DNA of 64,000 nt from Aricia agestis (lineage: Eukaryota; Arthropoda; Insecta; Lepidoptera; Lycaenidae). A program made the position numbers and the translations under genes. A model generated the notes under the pieces. It saw only the letters and a program-made list of their open reading frames with translations. It was not told the origin of the DNA and searched no databases. This document shows positions 22,871-33,498 of this stretch, one piece after another. The DNA is taken from NCBI RefSeq assembly GCF_905147365.1, contig NC_056407.1, positions 23,295,980-23,359,979 on the forward strand, in the 5' to 3' direction. Numbering within the stretch: the stretch's first letter is position 1; every line of letters begins with the position of its first letter.

Positions 22871-24237
22871 CGGACCATATTTTTAAACTGAGTTTTGTTT
22901 ATAAAACATGTCTCCGTTTTTATTTGGGTTTTTATATGGGCCGCCCCGCACCCGAGCCGAGCGTCGTTTTGTAAATCAGTGTACGCCATTAAAAATAATG
23001 AAGCGAAATTTCACATGTCGGGTGGTGTAGTGTTTTACTTTATTGCAGCGTTAATGCTAGATGAAAATGACCGTTTTGCCAGCCCCGGTGTTCTGTGACA
23101 TCCGTTTAAATCATCCTTCCAGATTTACACCAGTCAATTTATCTTTTAAACGGCCATATTCCGTGGTACGGTATTTTAATTTTCGTGATGCGTGTTTTAC
23201 GGTGATGATACATGCTTCGAACCGGCGTAGATTTTTCAAAACTTTCTGTTACTATCCTTTGTTGGTCATGTAAATACCATCTATCGGTATCCGTATACAT
23301 GATAATTACTCGATAATATACTACGCGATATCTAAAAAGCTTGAGGAAACATACAGTACGAAAGTTGGTAAGGAAATTACGTGAACATATGTGCCAGATT
23401 TGCCTCTAAATCACGGTATTCATAAGCAGCATCGTGACATTGTTTATACAAGTAACTTTTATTCGCCATATTGCGTAGAGGCAATAAAGGATGGTTGCAT
23501 TAATTTAAGAGACTATTGCGAAGACAAGCCTTTTAATTTCGTACGCTCCGACAATATGCGAGCAATATTTTACGAATAGACTTCGGGCACTCTTTATGAG
23601 AAATTTTATTAAGCGCACAGAAATTATATTATCCTTCTTATACTGTCGTGGTATTATCGTCGTTATTATCTGTGGGTTTGTTAAAGTATTTTCTTTTCAG
23701 ATATTTTTGTTAACTTGAAATTATTTTAGTAGCTAATTGAGATCTTAAAATTAATGCGAATAAATATTATGGTAAGTGATAACAAGCTTGTTGATGAACA
23801 TTTACGGAAAATCTAACAGGAATTCTTATGTAAGACTAGAATAATTTAACATTAAGCTACCGACGTGAATTTTTTGTCACACCGGTAAGGCCATGTGTCA
23901 CATCGAGCCTGTAAGGCCATGTCGAAATTTTCAATACAAAATAATACCGGAAAGGCGCAACGGCACTATTGCACTCAACTGACTCATCAACCCCATCGGC
24001 ACATGACTCGCGGCTACTTTTTTTTTAGGAGCCTATACTGGGCAAAGGCCTCCCCCTTAGCGGCTACTTAAGAATGTAAAATGTAGAGGGCTCCTACGAG
24101 GAGAAATAGTGGATCTAACATAATGTTTATCCACGGCGGCCAAACAGGTAAAAGGTTAGGATTCATTTGTATCAATCATAATAGAAATTATACGAAAATA
24201 ATAATTTAGGACACTGAAAACATAAATGGATTTGACT
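22871..24237. other. Noncoding with minor LINE-like scrap
   Basis: No supported gene. At 24,018-24,058 tactgggcaaaggcctcccc resembles a common lepidopteran LINE fragment. Confidence 0.4.
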
Positions 24238-24397
24238 ATTTAAACATCAAGCGTCTTACTACAAAAGATTAAAACACCTGTTGAACAGTTAATTAGAGAA
24301 AATTTCACTACAAAATGGTCTGAAAACAACTGTTCAACAGATGTTTAGTTTTTTTGTGGAAAGACCTCAATTTTTTTGTGATAACTTGATGTTTAAA
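24238..24397. mobile_element. MITE family D copy 2
   Basis: The outer inverted repeat tttaaacatcaag (24,238-24,250) is perfectly matched at 24,385-24,397. Inside it are ttactacaaaagattaaaac and aacacctgttgaacagtt, with their complements on the right, shared with copy 1. No coding content. Confidence 0.7.
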
Positions 24398-25022
24398 GCA
24401 AAAAACAAACAATGCTGTTATGTATAATGTATATTATAATACTATCATTTTTTTCATTCAAATTAATAACCAGATAAGTAAAATAGAAGATCCACAAAAC
24501 TGGATTAAAAAAAACAGTAGTGTTATAATTTTTAAAAGCTTTTATTTAACTTGTTCTTTTCAATATGGGATTTTTAACGTCACTTTAAAGCACAATATAC
24601 GAACAATATAATCGGAGTCATATCGAAGTTCGGGAAGACATGAGACGACTCAATATATCCGAAGATTACGTACTGCGTAAAATGTTTACAGCTACATTTG
24701 TCAGTTTAAGGAGTCGTATACAGCTTAGCGAAAGTCGGTTTATTTGTACGAATAAAATGTTTCTAAGTCTTATTACTTTGTTCTTTGGGAAGTGAAACGC
24801 GAACATCAGCAAAGGTTTTATTTTTGTATATCATGGTATTGATTGAATAATAAATGCTGCTAGTATTATAAATCAGTAGAAAATTATTGTTGGGTTCTCA
24901 ACAATTAAGATTAAAATGTGTGTTTGCTAGTTGCTAGTATATATGGGTAAAGTGTTACTATAATATTAAAAAACAATAATTTCTTATTAAGACAATAAAA
25001 ATAATATAATTATTAAAGGTCA
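24398..25022. other. Noncoding, no feature recognised
   Basis: AT-rich. The small frame 24,420-24,611 is low complexity. Confidence 0.4.
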
Positions 25023-25146
25023 TTTCATACTGAAACGAGATAACACTGCACGCCACGTGTTGATGCATATTAGCTATATAGCTATTTGATATTTCAATTT
25101 TTATATAGCTAATATGCTACCGCATCTCGTCTCGTTTCGGTGTGAA
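25023..25146. mobile_element. MITE-like foldback element
   Basis: Ends ttcatactgaaacgagat and atctcgtctcgtttcggtgt are inverted. Inside, gcatattagctatata pairs with tatatagctaatatgc. The TTCA.ACCGAAACG-type end resembles that of the MITE at 26,521. Confidence 0.55.
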
Positions 25147-25450
25147 TCTAAACGTATCTGTGACGTAATTCCATGACATACCGTTTGTCGTAAAAGCTCA
25201 GTAAGCCTGCCTATCTCCGTCATAAAAACTGGGTCCTATATACAGGCAGTAAAACAAAAGATTGCTGGCGCTTGCCACAAGGAACACTCATTAAGTGTAG
25301 ACACGTTAGCTTCCTTTAGTTTAATATTTAGGTGCTGAGGTTGATTTGGATATGGGAAGTCCTAAAATTATAAAAACAAAACAGGATGTTATTTTTGATG
25401 CACAAATATCGCCTCTACGCTTGGCCCACGATGTACCAATACAAGCAATT
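25147..25450. other. Noncoding, no feature recognised
   Basis: No gene seen before the LINE remnant. Confidence 0.35.
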
Positions 25451-25710
25451 TTGAACGGGTAGATAGCCATTGGTCATATTCGTCTATGTTCTATATTCGC
25501 ACTGTAAAACTCTGGAACGAACTGTCACCAGCAGTATTTCCGGACCTATACGACCTGCAAACCTTCAAGAAAAGAGCGTATTCCCTCTTAAAAGGCCGGC
25601 AACGCACCTGCAGCTCTTCTGATGTTGCGAGTGTTCATGGGCGACGGTAGTTGCTTACCATCAGGTGACCCATTTGCTCGTTTGCCCCCTTATTTAATAA
25701 AAAAAAAATG
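25451..25710 (+). pseudogene. LINE ORF2 C-terminal remnant and 3' tail (SINE-B partner)
   Basis: A plus-strand frame reads RTVKLWNELSPAVFPDLYDL and then QTFKKRAYSLLKGRQRTCSS before a stop at about 25,643-25,645. This is the usual C-terminus of a lepidopteran Jockey/CR1-group ORF2 (the LWN.LP..VFP.....FKKR pattern). The nucleotides from tccctcttaaaaggccggca to the A-rich end at 25,710 are the same tail carried by every full SINE-B copy here. The remnant has lost everything upstream and cannot be active. Confidence 0.8.
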
Positions 25711-25999
25711 TTCACCCATGGTCGATGTCGATCGTATAAAGACAGCTTCACAATCATGGAGGCAGTAACGGCTATTTATCGAAGAGGTGTTCTGTGTATC
25801 TTATATAACTAATAAATACCTGCTGTTCCCGTGCGCTAACAAAACTCCTAATCTGCGCTAACGAAGGTGTAAATAACATTCAGAGTTTTTTAAATGTTTT
25901 CTGTCAAACTCTTTAATAAATTATGATTACAAAAAGTTGTTATATCGTGTAATATTGTGTTCGACAGTTTACAATTATTTACTCAGTCTTTTATCTTAT

Positions 26000-26317
26000 C
26001 TTATATGTATATAAAATTCTCGTGTTACAATGTTAGTTACCGTACTCCTCTGAAACGGCTTTACTGATTTAAACCATTTTTTTTTGCATATTCAGTGGGT
26101 CTGAGAATCGGCTACTGGCTACTTTTAATATTGATAAACTGAGCATTTGTTCAATAATAGTAAATTATTACAACTTGAGACTGACGGCGACCATTGTTTG
26201 TGCGACGGGATAGCGAATAGCGATGGACGATGCCATACTTATTTAGTCACTTAGGTAAAATAGTTTGGGCGAAATTCTTTATATCATGGCAAAACAACAT
26301 TAGTCGGCGCAGCTAGT
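26000..26317 (+). mobile_element. Helitron-like family E copy 3
   Basis: Begins TCTTATATGTATATAAAATT and ends gcagCTAG|T. It shares ggcgaccattgtttgtgcga and catacttatttagtca with copies 1 and 2. The 3' hairpin region (aaaacaacattagtcgg) is degraded. Confidence 0.7.
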
Positions 26318-26520
26318 AATTTATATTAAATTCTGCTTAATCGCAAATTCGCGAGGCAGAATTCCAAAAAACCTGTGAAAAAATGTACGGTTCCCATAAT
26401 TTTTTCTGTCTGTTATATTGCTTGTCATGTCAGACGCTTGGTGTCTTTACTGACGATCGTGCAAGCGATAGCGCGATGTAGCTGCCCGACAGCGACATCT
26501 AGTTAATAATATTACTCTTC

Positions 26521-27058
26521 GGGTTAATTCAGACCGAAACGCGACGCGTACCTACTACCTACATGCATTTCTAAATATTATGTATGAATTTGACAGATTT
26601 GCAAGACGTCTCACGCAATTGAAATCTGTCAATTCAGTACAAACTTAGAAATGCATGACTTACGTGGGAGAGCCATGCTTCGGCACGAATGGGCCGGCTC
26701 GACCGGAGAAATACCACGGGCTCACAGAAAACCGGCGTGAAACAGCGCTTGCGCTGTGTTTCACCAAGTGAGTGAGTTTACCGGAGGCCCAATCCCCTAC
26801 CCTATTCCCTTCTCTACCCTCCCCTAATCCCTTCCTTTCCCTCCCCTCCCCTCCCCTACACTATTACCTCTTTTTAAAGAGGTTATAGGGTAGGGGAGGG
26901 TAGGGAAGGGAAGGCCGGCAACGCACCTGCAGCTCTTCTGATGCTCTGCAAGTGTCCATGTGCGACGGAAGTTGCTTTCCATCAGGTGACCCATTTGCTC
27001 GTTTGCCCTCTTATTTCATAAAAAAATGTACGTGTCGCTGGGCGGTCTGAATTGGCCC
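26521..27058. mobile_element. MITE family N with a SINE inserted
   Basis: The ends gggttaattcagaccg and, reverse-complemented, gggccaattcagaccg are inverted repeats. Inside the left half, catgcatttctaa..atgaatttgacagattt folds onto its complement ending at 26,656. The SINE-B copy at 26,662-27,026 interrupts the element close to its right end. Confidence 0.7.
26662..27026 (+). mobile_element. SINE-B copy 4 with inverted C-tract
   Basis: A full-length SINE-B from acgtgggagagcc to poly(A). The usual pyrimidine tract is followed by a segment in the opposite sense (agggtaggggagggtaggga at about 26,887-26,909) joined through tctttttaaaga, so C-rich and G-rich runs face each other. Confidence 0.85.
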
Positions 27059-27669
27059 TTAGAGTTATTCACAATATCTTCTTTAATAAACCCACCAACC
27101 AACTGAACCTATTTTCGCTCTATATTCACATGGCTTGTTTACAATCTTTAATACACTATTAAAACCAAATCAGCGAAATTTTCCGCTTCACAGTCGAATA
27201 ACTTTGAAGAGAGCAGCCAAATTGTCTCTAAGGAGTCCCGATAAAAATATTACTGGAGGTTAAGCATCCAATTTTGTAAGGTAATCTATGTTTGTTTGGT
27301 CATCCATGATATATCCGAGTAAACAGATCGATCTTGGCTCATGAGAATCATTAATATGTTACGTGGCCGCCAGAAAAATAACGAATGAAATAATCTTCCG
27401 ATGTAATAGAATAGATAAGGAAACATCTGTATGCTGTAGTCAGCAGCTGGTGAAACAATGTTATTGTGATTAATATCCGATCCAATGACGTTTTATAGAT
27501 TTTACGTTTTTAATATTTTCTTGATTGGTTAAGTGCTGGTTTTAAAAGCGATCGTGAAGGAATCATGGTCGTAAAACCGTAGAAACTAAACAAAAATAGT
27601 AAAAGAAGTGCAGTGGCTAAAGTAACTTCAAATCGTGGTAGTTGAACTATATGCAGAAAAAGGCAATAA
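27059..27669. other. Noncoding, no feature recognised
   Basis: No supported gene or repeat. Confidence 0.4.
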
Positions 27670-28089
27670 TTAAGAGGGCGACTAACCCTAAAGTGTCGAT
27701 TTTATAATTTATTTTTATACTTGAAAATAAGCCCCGAATTGTTTCATTTTCTAAAATTAGATACTACATTATATTTTCGAGAATTCGATTTGAGCAAAAA
27801 CACGATTACAAAGAAATCACAAAGATGCATCTAATTTTTACGAATTTTTCATTTATTGCCATAACCGTGCATTGAACTAAGTTAATATTTTAACACATTG
27901 TATAATATTCTATCATTGGGAGATCGATCTAGCGGATTTTTAAAATGTTGTATATTTATCGAGTTATTAAGAAAAAACTAATTTGGTGATGAATCCGCGT
28001 CGTCCTTTTTCACCTGGCATATGAAAGACGGGCGTGAGTGTGAAGAGAGAAGGACGATGTTTGATTTTTTGGGTTAATCGCCCTCTTAA
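27670..28089. mobile_element. DNA-transposon remnant family I copy 1 (TTAA-ended)
   Basis: Both ends read ttaagagggcgaYtaaccc inwards (left at 27,670, right at 28,089). The 420-bp interior is AT-rich without a coding frame. A diverged relative lies at 40,283-40,760. The TTAA at each tip would fit a piggyBac-type duplication, but the inner terminus does not settle the superfamily. Confidence 0.65.
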
Positions 28090-28872
28090 GAATAAATAGA
28101 TCATAAAATTAACTATTTATAAATACAATTTACCCTAACTACTTTCGCATTTATAATATTAAGGCGCGTTTATATGGGTACTTATAATTCTAGTGACCGA
28201 ATATTAGGCGGAATGCTCGAAGTGACTCCCTGAGGGAGGAAATTAGTGAGCTACGTGACCCAACTGAAGATTTTTTGCCCTACAAAATAATATGCTGCCT
28301 TTACTTGCAAGTAATTAATACGGTCTAAGTTATATGAATTGTTCGTAATGAATTTTTATTAATGTTACTTTACTTACTTTTATTATTTTGTCTAATGTAA
28401 TGTTATTGAGTAATGTAGGTGCTTGCATACTTTGTTGTAATTTTGGAGAATTTTGGTATATTTTTAATAATATACTTAAAAGTAACGAGCTCGTGATTTT
28501 TTAATTAAATCAACTTCGCAAACCATGAAATATTTCAAAGACGATTCATATTTGATTCTCACAAAAACCGTCTTTGGAAGTTAGCGAGTGCGGATTTAAA
28601 ATATGGAACACTGTGAACAGAGCACTGTCGAGAGGCTTGTTTTTACAATGGAACTTGGCATTATCGACTTCTGTCGAGTTTTAACGACAATTTTATACGA
28701 TATGATAATTAAGTACCCCCTCCGGTGCATTACGTGATTTCAGCCAGAGAGCTGTAAAATTTGTTATTTTTATAATATCGAGGTGAGGGGACTTTGACTC
28801 GACTTTCACTTGGTGAAGTTTTAAGTTTAGACACTTATCTTGCGTTGCAGGTTATCTACTGCATTTAGAAGT
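28090..28872. other. Noncoding, no feature recognised
   Basis: AT-rich sequence preceding the TAA microsatellite. No gene seen. Confidence 0.4.
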
Positions 28873-28902
28873 ATTTTTATTATTATTATTATTATTATTA
28901 TA
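28873..28902. repeat. (ATT)n microsatellite at LINE 3' junction
   Basis: Seven or more ATT units on the plus strand (TAA on the LINE's sense strand). They directly abut the 3' end of the minus-strand RLE-type LINE. Confidence 0.9.
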
Positions 28903-30569
28903 AAGAGTTTTGTCTCGGCTTTCACCGGTAGAATGAAACAGGTACGAGCGCTAGCCAAGTATCCTGTTCATGTAGTGTGAAAGAAGTTTAATTGGTATGA
29001 GTTGTAGGGAATGATGAAGATGAATTAAGGAAGCGGCGGACTATAGAGCAGGTATCGATAACAATTGACTTTTGTAATTGTATGTATGTGTTTTTGTGGA
29101 GTTCAAGGGATTTAAGTGCAACTGCAAGTGTTTTTGGGATAACGCCGGTTGAAGAGATGATAATAGGGATTATTTTTACTGTATTTTGTTGCCACATTTG
29201 TTTGATCTCATCTGCAAGCGGTATGTATTTTTGGATTTTTTCTGTGTGTTTTTGTTTCAGGTTGTTGGTGTTCGGAACGGCGACGTCTATAAGATAAGTG
29301 GTTTTTTCAGATTTTATTGTGAGGGTTATGTCTGGTCTATTGCTTAGGATGGTACAGTCTGTGACGATATCGCGATCCCAGTAGAGTTTTACGGAGTCAT
29401 TTTCTAGGACGATGGTTTGTATTTGTAGTGAGGTGTACGTGTATCTATAAGGTTAAATTTGGTTGCTATTAATTGATGTATATGTTTAGCGACGTTGTCA
29501 TGACGGTGAGTATACTCTTTATTTGCTAGTGCACTGCATCCTCCGGTAATGTGTTTTGCCGGTGTGTGTCATCCTATTGTTTCAGTGGTTTGGTGGCATA
29601 ATCTACATTTGTCAGTTTCTATGGATTCTTTGAGGATAAATTTTGAGTAATTGCGAGTTTTGATGATCTGGTCCTGTATAGCTATTAAAAATCCTTCTGT
29701 TTCACTATAGATGTTGCCCTTAATCAGCCAGCTGAATGACGCGTCTTGATCGATGTGGTCCTGACTTAACTGGTACGGAAATTTGCCATGTAGAGCTTTG
29801 CTCTTCCATTTTTCTATTTTATTAACATCTTTAATTATTTTATTTTTAGGGTCGAATTGGTCATTATTTAGCTGTAGTGGTGTTCTAGAATGGGGGAGAC
29901 TGATAATTGCTTTATGGAGTGGGCTTGTGTTGGCTTTTGTTCTGAAATATGTTCGAAGGTTATCTATTTGGGTGTAATGTAAGTTTTTTATGTCTATAAA
30001 ACCACGCCCTCCCTGCTTTCTCTTTATTGTAAATCTTTCAACTGCTAAGTGGATGTGGTGAATATTGTGTTTGTAGCTAGCGGTTCGAGTTGCGGTGTTG
30101 AGAGCTTCCAGGTCAGTGTCAGACCACCTGATAATTCCAAAAGAATACGTTAATATAGGGATCGCATAGGTATTAACTGCTTTAATTTTGTTTCGGCCTG
30201 ACAATTGAGTTTTAAAAATTTTGTTTAATCTTTGTTTGTATTTATTTTTTAATGCATTTTTTATTTCTTTATGATCTATACCTGTATTTTGTATATATCC
30301 TAAGTACTTTTATGTGTCTTTTACTTGCATGCTATCTATAGTTCCTATTTGTTGTTCGAGGTTAAGTGGTTCTGTAGGCGTGTGTTTTGCCCTTCACAAT
30401 GCTATTAATTTTACATTTATCAACACCAAATGTCATGTAGATATCGATGCTAATTTTTTCTGTTAATTTTAATAGGTTTTCTAATTGGTGCCTGTCCGGT
30501 GCGTAAATTTTGATGTCATCCATAAAAAGAAGGTGAGTAATTCTGATTTTATTGGCTTTATCTATTATG
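28903..30569 (-). pseudogene. RLE-type LINE (R4/Dong-like), 3' half
   Basis: This half resumes after the BEL insertion with ITHLLFMDDIKIYAPDRHQL, in which FMDD (about 30,507-30,529) is the catalytic reverse-transcriptase motif C. The thumb and linker follow (AYRTT, then the open stretch 29,569-30,204 with VNTYAIPILTYSFGIIRWS). Next comes a zinc-finger-like region (CRLCHQTTETIG ... GGCSALANKEYTHRH) interrupted by a TGA stop, and then a PD-(D/E)XK nuclease signature at about 29,281-29,395: YWDRDIVTDCTILSNRPD, fourteen residues, then D in LIDVAVP. PD-X14-D next to a CCHC finger is the mark of RLE-bearing LINEs (R2/R4/Dong type), which nick their own target. Frameshifts near 29,420 and 30,300 make it a pseudogene. 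The sense 3' end abuts TAA repeats. Confidence 0.85.
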
Positions 30570-30573
30570 TATC
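30570..30573. repeat. Target-site duplication of the BEL element, left
   Basis: TATC here is repeated as TATC at 33,799-33,802, just outside the right LTR. Confidence 0.85.
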
Positions 30574-30872
30574 TGTACGGTTCACTAAACACGTACGGCT
30601 CGGAATGACATTGAGCCAGCACGTACATTGAACCGGCACGTTTGCTTACTCGTCATTTAAACTTGTACGGATCGGTATGACATTGACCGGCACGTATGAA
30701 CTTGTATAAATTTATGCATTTAAGCAGAACAGCAGCAGTGTTATAACAGAGCAATAACAGAGCATTATCAAGCATCAAGAGCGTATCATTTAACACCTAT
30801 CAGCAGCATTAGCATCTCTATCAGCATCATCCAGCATCCAGCATCCATCAACTGTAGGACACAACCCCTACA
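30574..30872 (+). repeat. Left LTR of BEL/Pao element
   Basis: 299 bp, beginning TGTACGGTTCACT and ending CCCCTACA (TG...CA rule). It contains tandem cagcat/catccagcat units near its 3' part. Only a handful of differences separate it from the right LTR, so the insertion is young. Confidence 0.92.
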
Positions 30873-30874
30873 TA

Positions 30875-30893
30875 TGGTCCTTCGAGCAAGGAA
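30875..30893 (+). promoter_or_regulatory. Candidate primer-binding site
   Basis: tggtccttcgagcaagga begins two bases after the left LTR. It starts with TGG (complement of tRNA CCA) and resembles the tggtccttcgagc form I associate with insect BEL/Pao leaders. Confidence 0.65.
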
Positions 30894-31158
30894 TCAACGC
30901 ATCTGTGGTTTATCAGGAGCACAACTTACCAGCATTGAAAATAAGCTGTAAGGAGCATCATCATCAAGGTCACAGCAGCTCAAGACGTACAGCACAACAT
31001 CATCAGGTACTGCAAGGAACATCACTTATCATTTGGTGTGTTTTTATTGTCTTGATACGGTAGCGAATCGGCTCAACCGGTCTCCCACAAGCGGGTCGCC
31101 CCGGAAGAGTTGAGACAGAACGCACATACTGTAAAGACTATTAACACCCTCCATCATC

Positions 31159-33387
31159 ATGCAAGAGCTACTGGCACGTCAGAGCGCTATAATTAAGGAG
31201 ATCGAGAAGATCCACATCAATTATAAAAAGGACTCCGCAATTAGAAAAACGTCGGAATATTTTAAAAAACGTATCACGGCAATAGATAACTTGTGGGGTG
31301 AATTTGAACAAAACAACAAAACACTGCAGGGAGTCGAAGACAAGTCATCGGAATATTTTAAGAAAGAAATCTACTCTGAGGTTAAGCAATTTTATACAAC
31401 ATTAAGAGCCACCGTGATATCGGACTCTGAAAGGCCCCCGACTCCGACTATCACACAGATTTCATCACCTTCTACTTCCAAGGCAACTCCGGGGACTGTA
31501 TTTCAAGTGCCAAAAATCCATCTTGATGCTAGCCAGGATCATCAAGAGATTTTGGTACAGCAGTACGCTAAATTTCGGGCACTAGAGCGGCAACTAAAAC
31601 GCATCAGTGAACAAGACATCGAAGAGAAGTGGGAGATTGAAGAAGAGTTACGCAGTCTTCAACAGCGGTGGCATAACATCGATGAACTTCATCTACGCAT
31701 CGATAGCCTATCATCCGAAATTGACAGCCAATATGAAGAGGCATTTACAGCAATAGAATCTAAATACCTCGCCACGAGAAGAGATCTTAATCAGAAATTA
31801 AGCGCTAACTTGCACTTACAACAATCCCTGCCCCAGATAGAAATACCTATATTTACTGGAAAATATGTGCAGTGGCCTACTTTCCACGATTTGTATACAG
31901 AGGCCATACACAACAACAAGCATATTACGAACGCACAAAAAATGCAGCATTTAAAATGCAAGATCAAAGGGGAGGCAGAGCGTATGATCCAACATCTTCA
32001 TATATCGGCTGAGAACTATGAGGTCGCCTGGGAAATTTTAAATCACCGATACAACAATCCCCAACTACTTTTCACAAAACAAATTGAACTTTTTCTCAAT
32101 CAACCGAACATCAATAAGCAGTCATCATATGAACTAAAGAAATTGTACGACACCACTACAGAATGTATCCACGCCATTCATAACTTGGGAGTGGATACAA
32201 ACAGCTGGGATCCGTTATTGGTCCACATTCTGTGCAAAAAGCTAGATATGGATACTTACAGCGACTACAAGGAGGCTCGCAAAGAACCGCGCTCTCTTCC
32301 TACTCTCGAAGAGTTTATGACATTTATTGAGAGCAAATTTACAGCCCTAGAGCCCATTCAGCGCAGGGAAAAGGGAAATAACATCACAAGCAAACAAGTT
32401 TATCAAGCACCGAGATCGTCAAATTATAACAAAAACTCGACATGGTCGCAATATCAAAACGAACATTCCCAGAAAGGACAATATCAAGCCTTTGTAACAT
32501 ACAGACAAAAATCGTGTGTTGTATGTAAGGCATTCCACGATCTCTACATGTGTACAACATTTTTTAACCTATCAGGCAGAGAGCAAATAGAGATTTTGCA
32601 AAAACATAATATCTGCATAAATTGTCTCTACACGCATCATAATAGACCATGTATATCAACGCGGCGTTGCAAGCAGTGCAATGGACCGCATAACACGAAA
32701 ATTCATGAGTCAGTCGTGTACTCAAACAGCAAACTGCAAACATCGCAGAACGTGGACGTGTGGCGGTCAACATCGAGTACATCGCTCTCAACAACAGACG
32801 CTCCAAATTCCAGCAAAACACCGAAACGTCACTATTCATATGCAATATTAAAACAAGAAGAAAATGTATCCAAGAACTGGGAAATCAAGAACAACAGCAA
32901 AGAGTCATCAGATAGCCTCAAACAGTTTATTCATCAAAATGAGTCACTGGGTCACATACGTAAAGAAAATGACACCACAAACAGCATTATTGTCCCAGGT
33001 CAGGACTCGACTGTGAAAGGAGACACCTTTACGTTGCTGGGACGTCACAACTCGAACAACATCAATATCAAAATGCAACATCAGCAAGGAATTATGCTAC
33101 CTACAACATCAACATTGAATAACTTTATTAATACATCGGTCTCCATACCTAGCACAAAAAGAGACGATGGAGTGTACGGGACCATACAGCAACAGATTCC
33201 TGGTCCAAAGAAAGCGAACATCAATGACCATCGAGCAGTCGGTAGACGCCGCCAGAGGAGCCGACGGAGCGGACCAGTCCCGCGCCCGCACCCCCCGTCT
33301 ACGCGCTGCCTGCACGCCTGTGTCGGAGCGAGGAATGCGCCTCCACAGCGACATCGACGGTCACATTCCCCAGATTTCCCCGGATAG
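31159..33387 (+). CDS. Gag-like polyprotein of BEL/Pao element
   Basis: 742 residues, uninterrupted. The N-terminal 220 are charged and helical (coiled-coil-like heptads around residues 130-220). From about residue 223 comes the BEL/Pao gag core of the DUF1759 type, with the recognisable LPQIEIPIFTGKYVQWPTF and later AWEILNHRYNNP. Two Cys/His clusters follow: CVVCKAFHDLYMC near 452 and CINCLYTHH...CKQCNGPHNTKIHE near 485-510, which are gag zinc-knuckle-type RNA binders. In autonomous relatives an aspartic protease (DUF1758 type) comes next; here a Ser/Thr/Asn-rich segment leads to an Arg/Pro-rich end. It would assemble particles that package RNA if expressed. The ATG follows a promoter-free leader, with transcription expected from the LTR. 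The last 50 residues look like a fusion into another frame after deletion of pol (inference). Confidence 0.88.
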   Translation: MQELLARQSAIIKEIEKIHINYKKDSAIRKTSEYFKKRITAIDNLWGEFEQNNKTLQGVEDKSSEYFKKEIYSEVKQFYTTLRATVISDSERPPTPTITQISSPSTSKATPGTVFQVPKIHLDASQDHQEILVQQYAKFRALERQLKRISEQDIEEKWEIEEELRSLQQRWHNIDELHLRIDSLSSEIDSQYEEAFTAIESKYLATRRDLNQKLSANLHLQQSLPQIEIPIFTGKYVQWPTFHDLYTEAIHNNKHITNAQKMQHLKCKIKGEAERMIQHLHISAENYEVAWEILNHRYNNPQLLFTKQIELFLNQPNINKQSSYELKKLYDTTTECIHAIHNLGVDTNSWDPLLVHILCKKLDMDTYSDYKEARKEPRSLPTLEEFMTFIESKFTALEPIQRREKGNNITSKQVYQAPRSSNYNKNSTWSQYQNEHSQKGQYQAFVTYRQKSCVVCKAFHDLYMCTTFFNLSGREQIEILQKHNICINCLYTHHNRPCISTRRCKQCNGPHNTKIHESVVYSNSKLQTSQNVDVWRSTSSTSLSTTDAPNSSKTPKRHYSYAILKQEENVSKNWEIKNNSKESSDSLKQFIHQNESLGHIRKENDTTNSIIVPGQDSTVKGDTFTLLGRHNSNNINIKMQHQQGIMLPTTSTLNNFINTSVSIPSTKRDDGVYGTIQQQIPGPKKANINDHRAVGRRRQRSRRSGPVPRPHPPSTRCLHACVGARNAPPQRHRRSHSPDFPG

Positions 33388-33498
33388 ACTAAATCTTTCC
33401 TTTTTACTACTTAATTTGTTAAATGTTTAGTTTTCGTTATCTCTTAAATTAATTTACGTTTATATTTTAGATTCTTTCTTTCTTTTAGAGTGGCAAGA
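33388..33498 (+). promoter_or_regulatory. Terminal noncoding and polypurine-type tract
   Basis: After the gag stop, about 110 bases lead to tttagagtggcaaga directly before the right LTR. This is a purine-rich stretch in the place where plus-strand DNA synthesis is primed. Confidence 0.6.

Noticed and set aside
29082..29297. Plus-strand frames over the LINE nuclease region (also 29,783-29,977 and 34,902-35,123)
   Set aside because: Complements of the LINE ORF; Phe/Leu-rich shadows.
32564..32845. Minus-strand frame over gag
   Set aside because: Shadow of the gag ORF; no domain.
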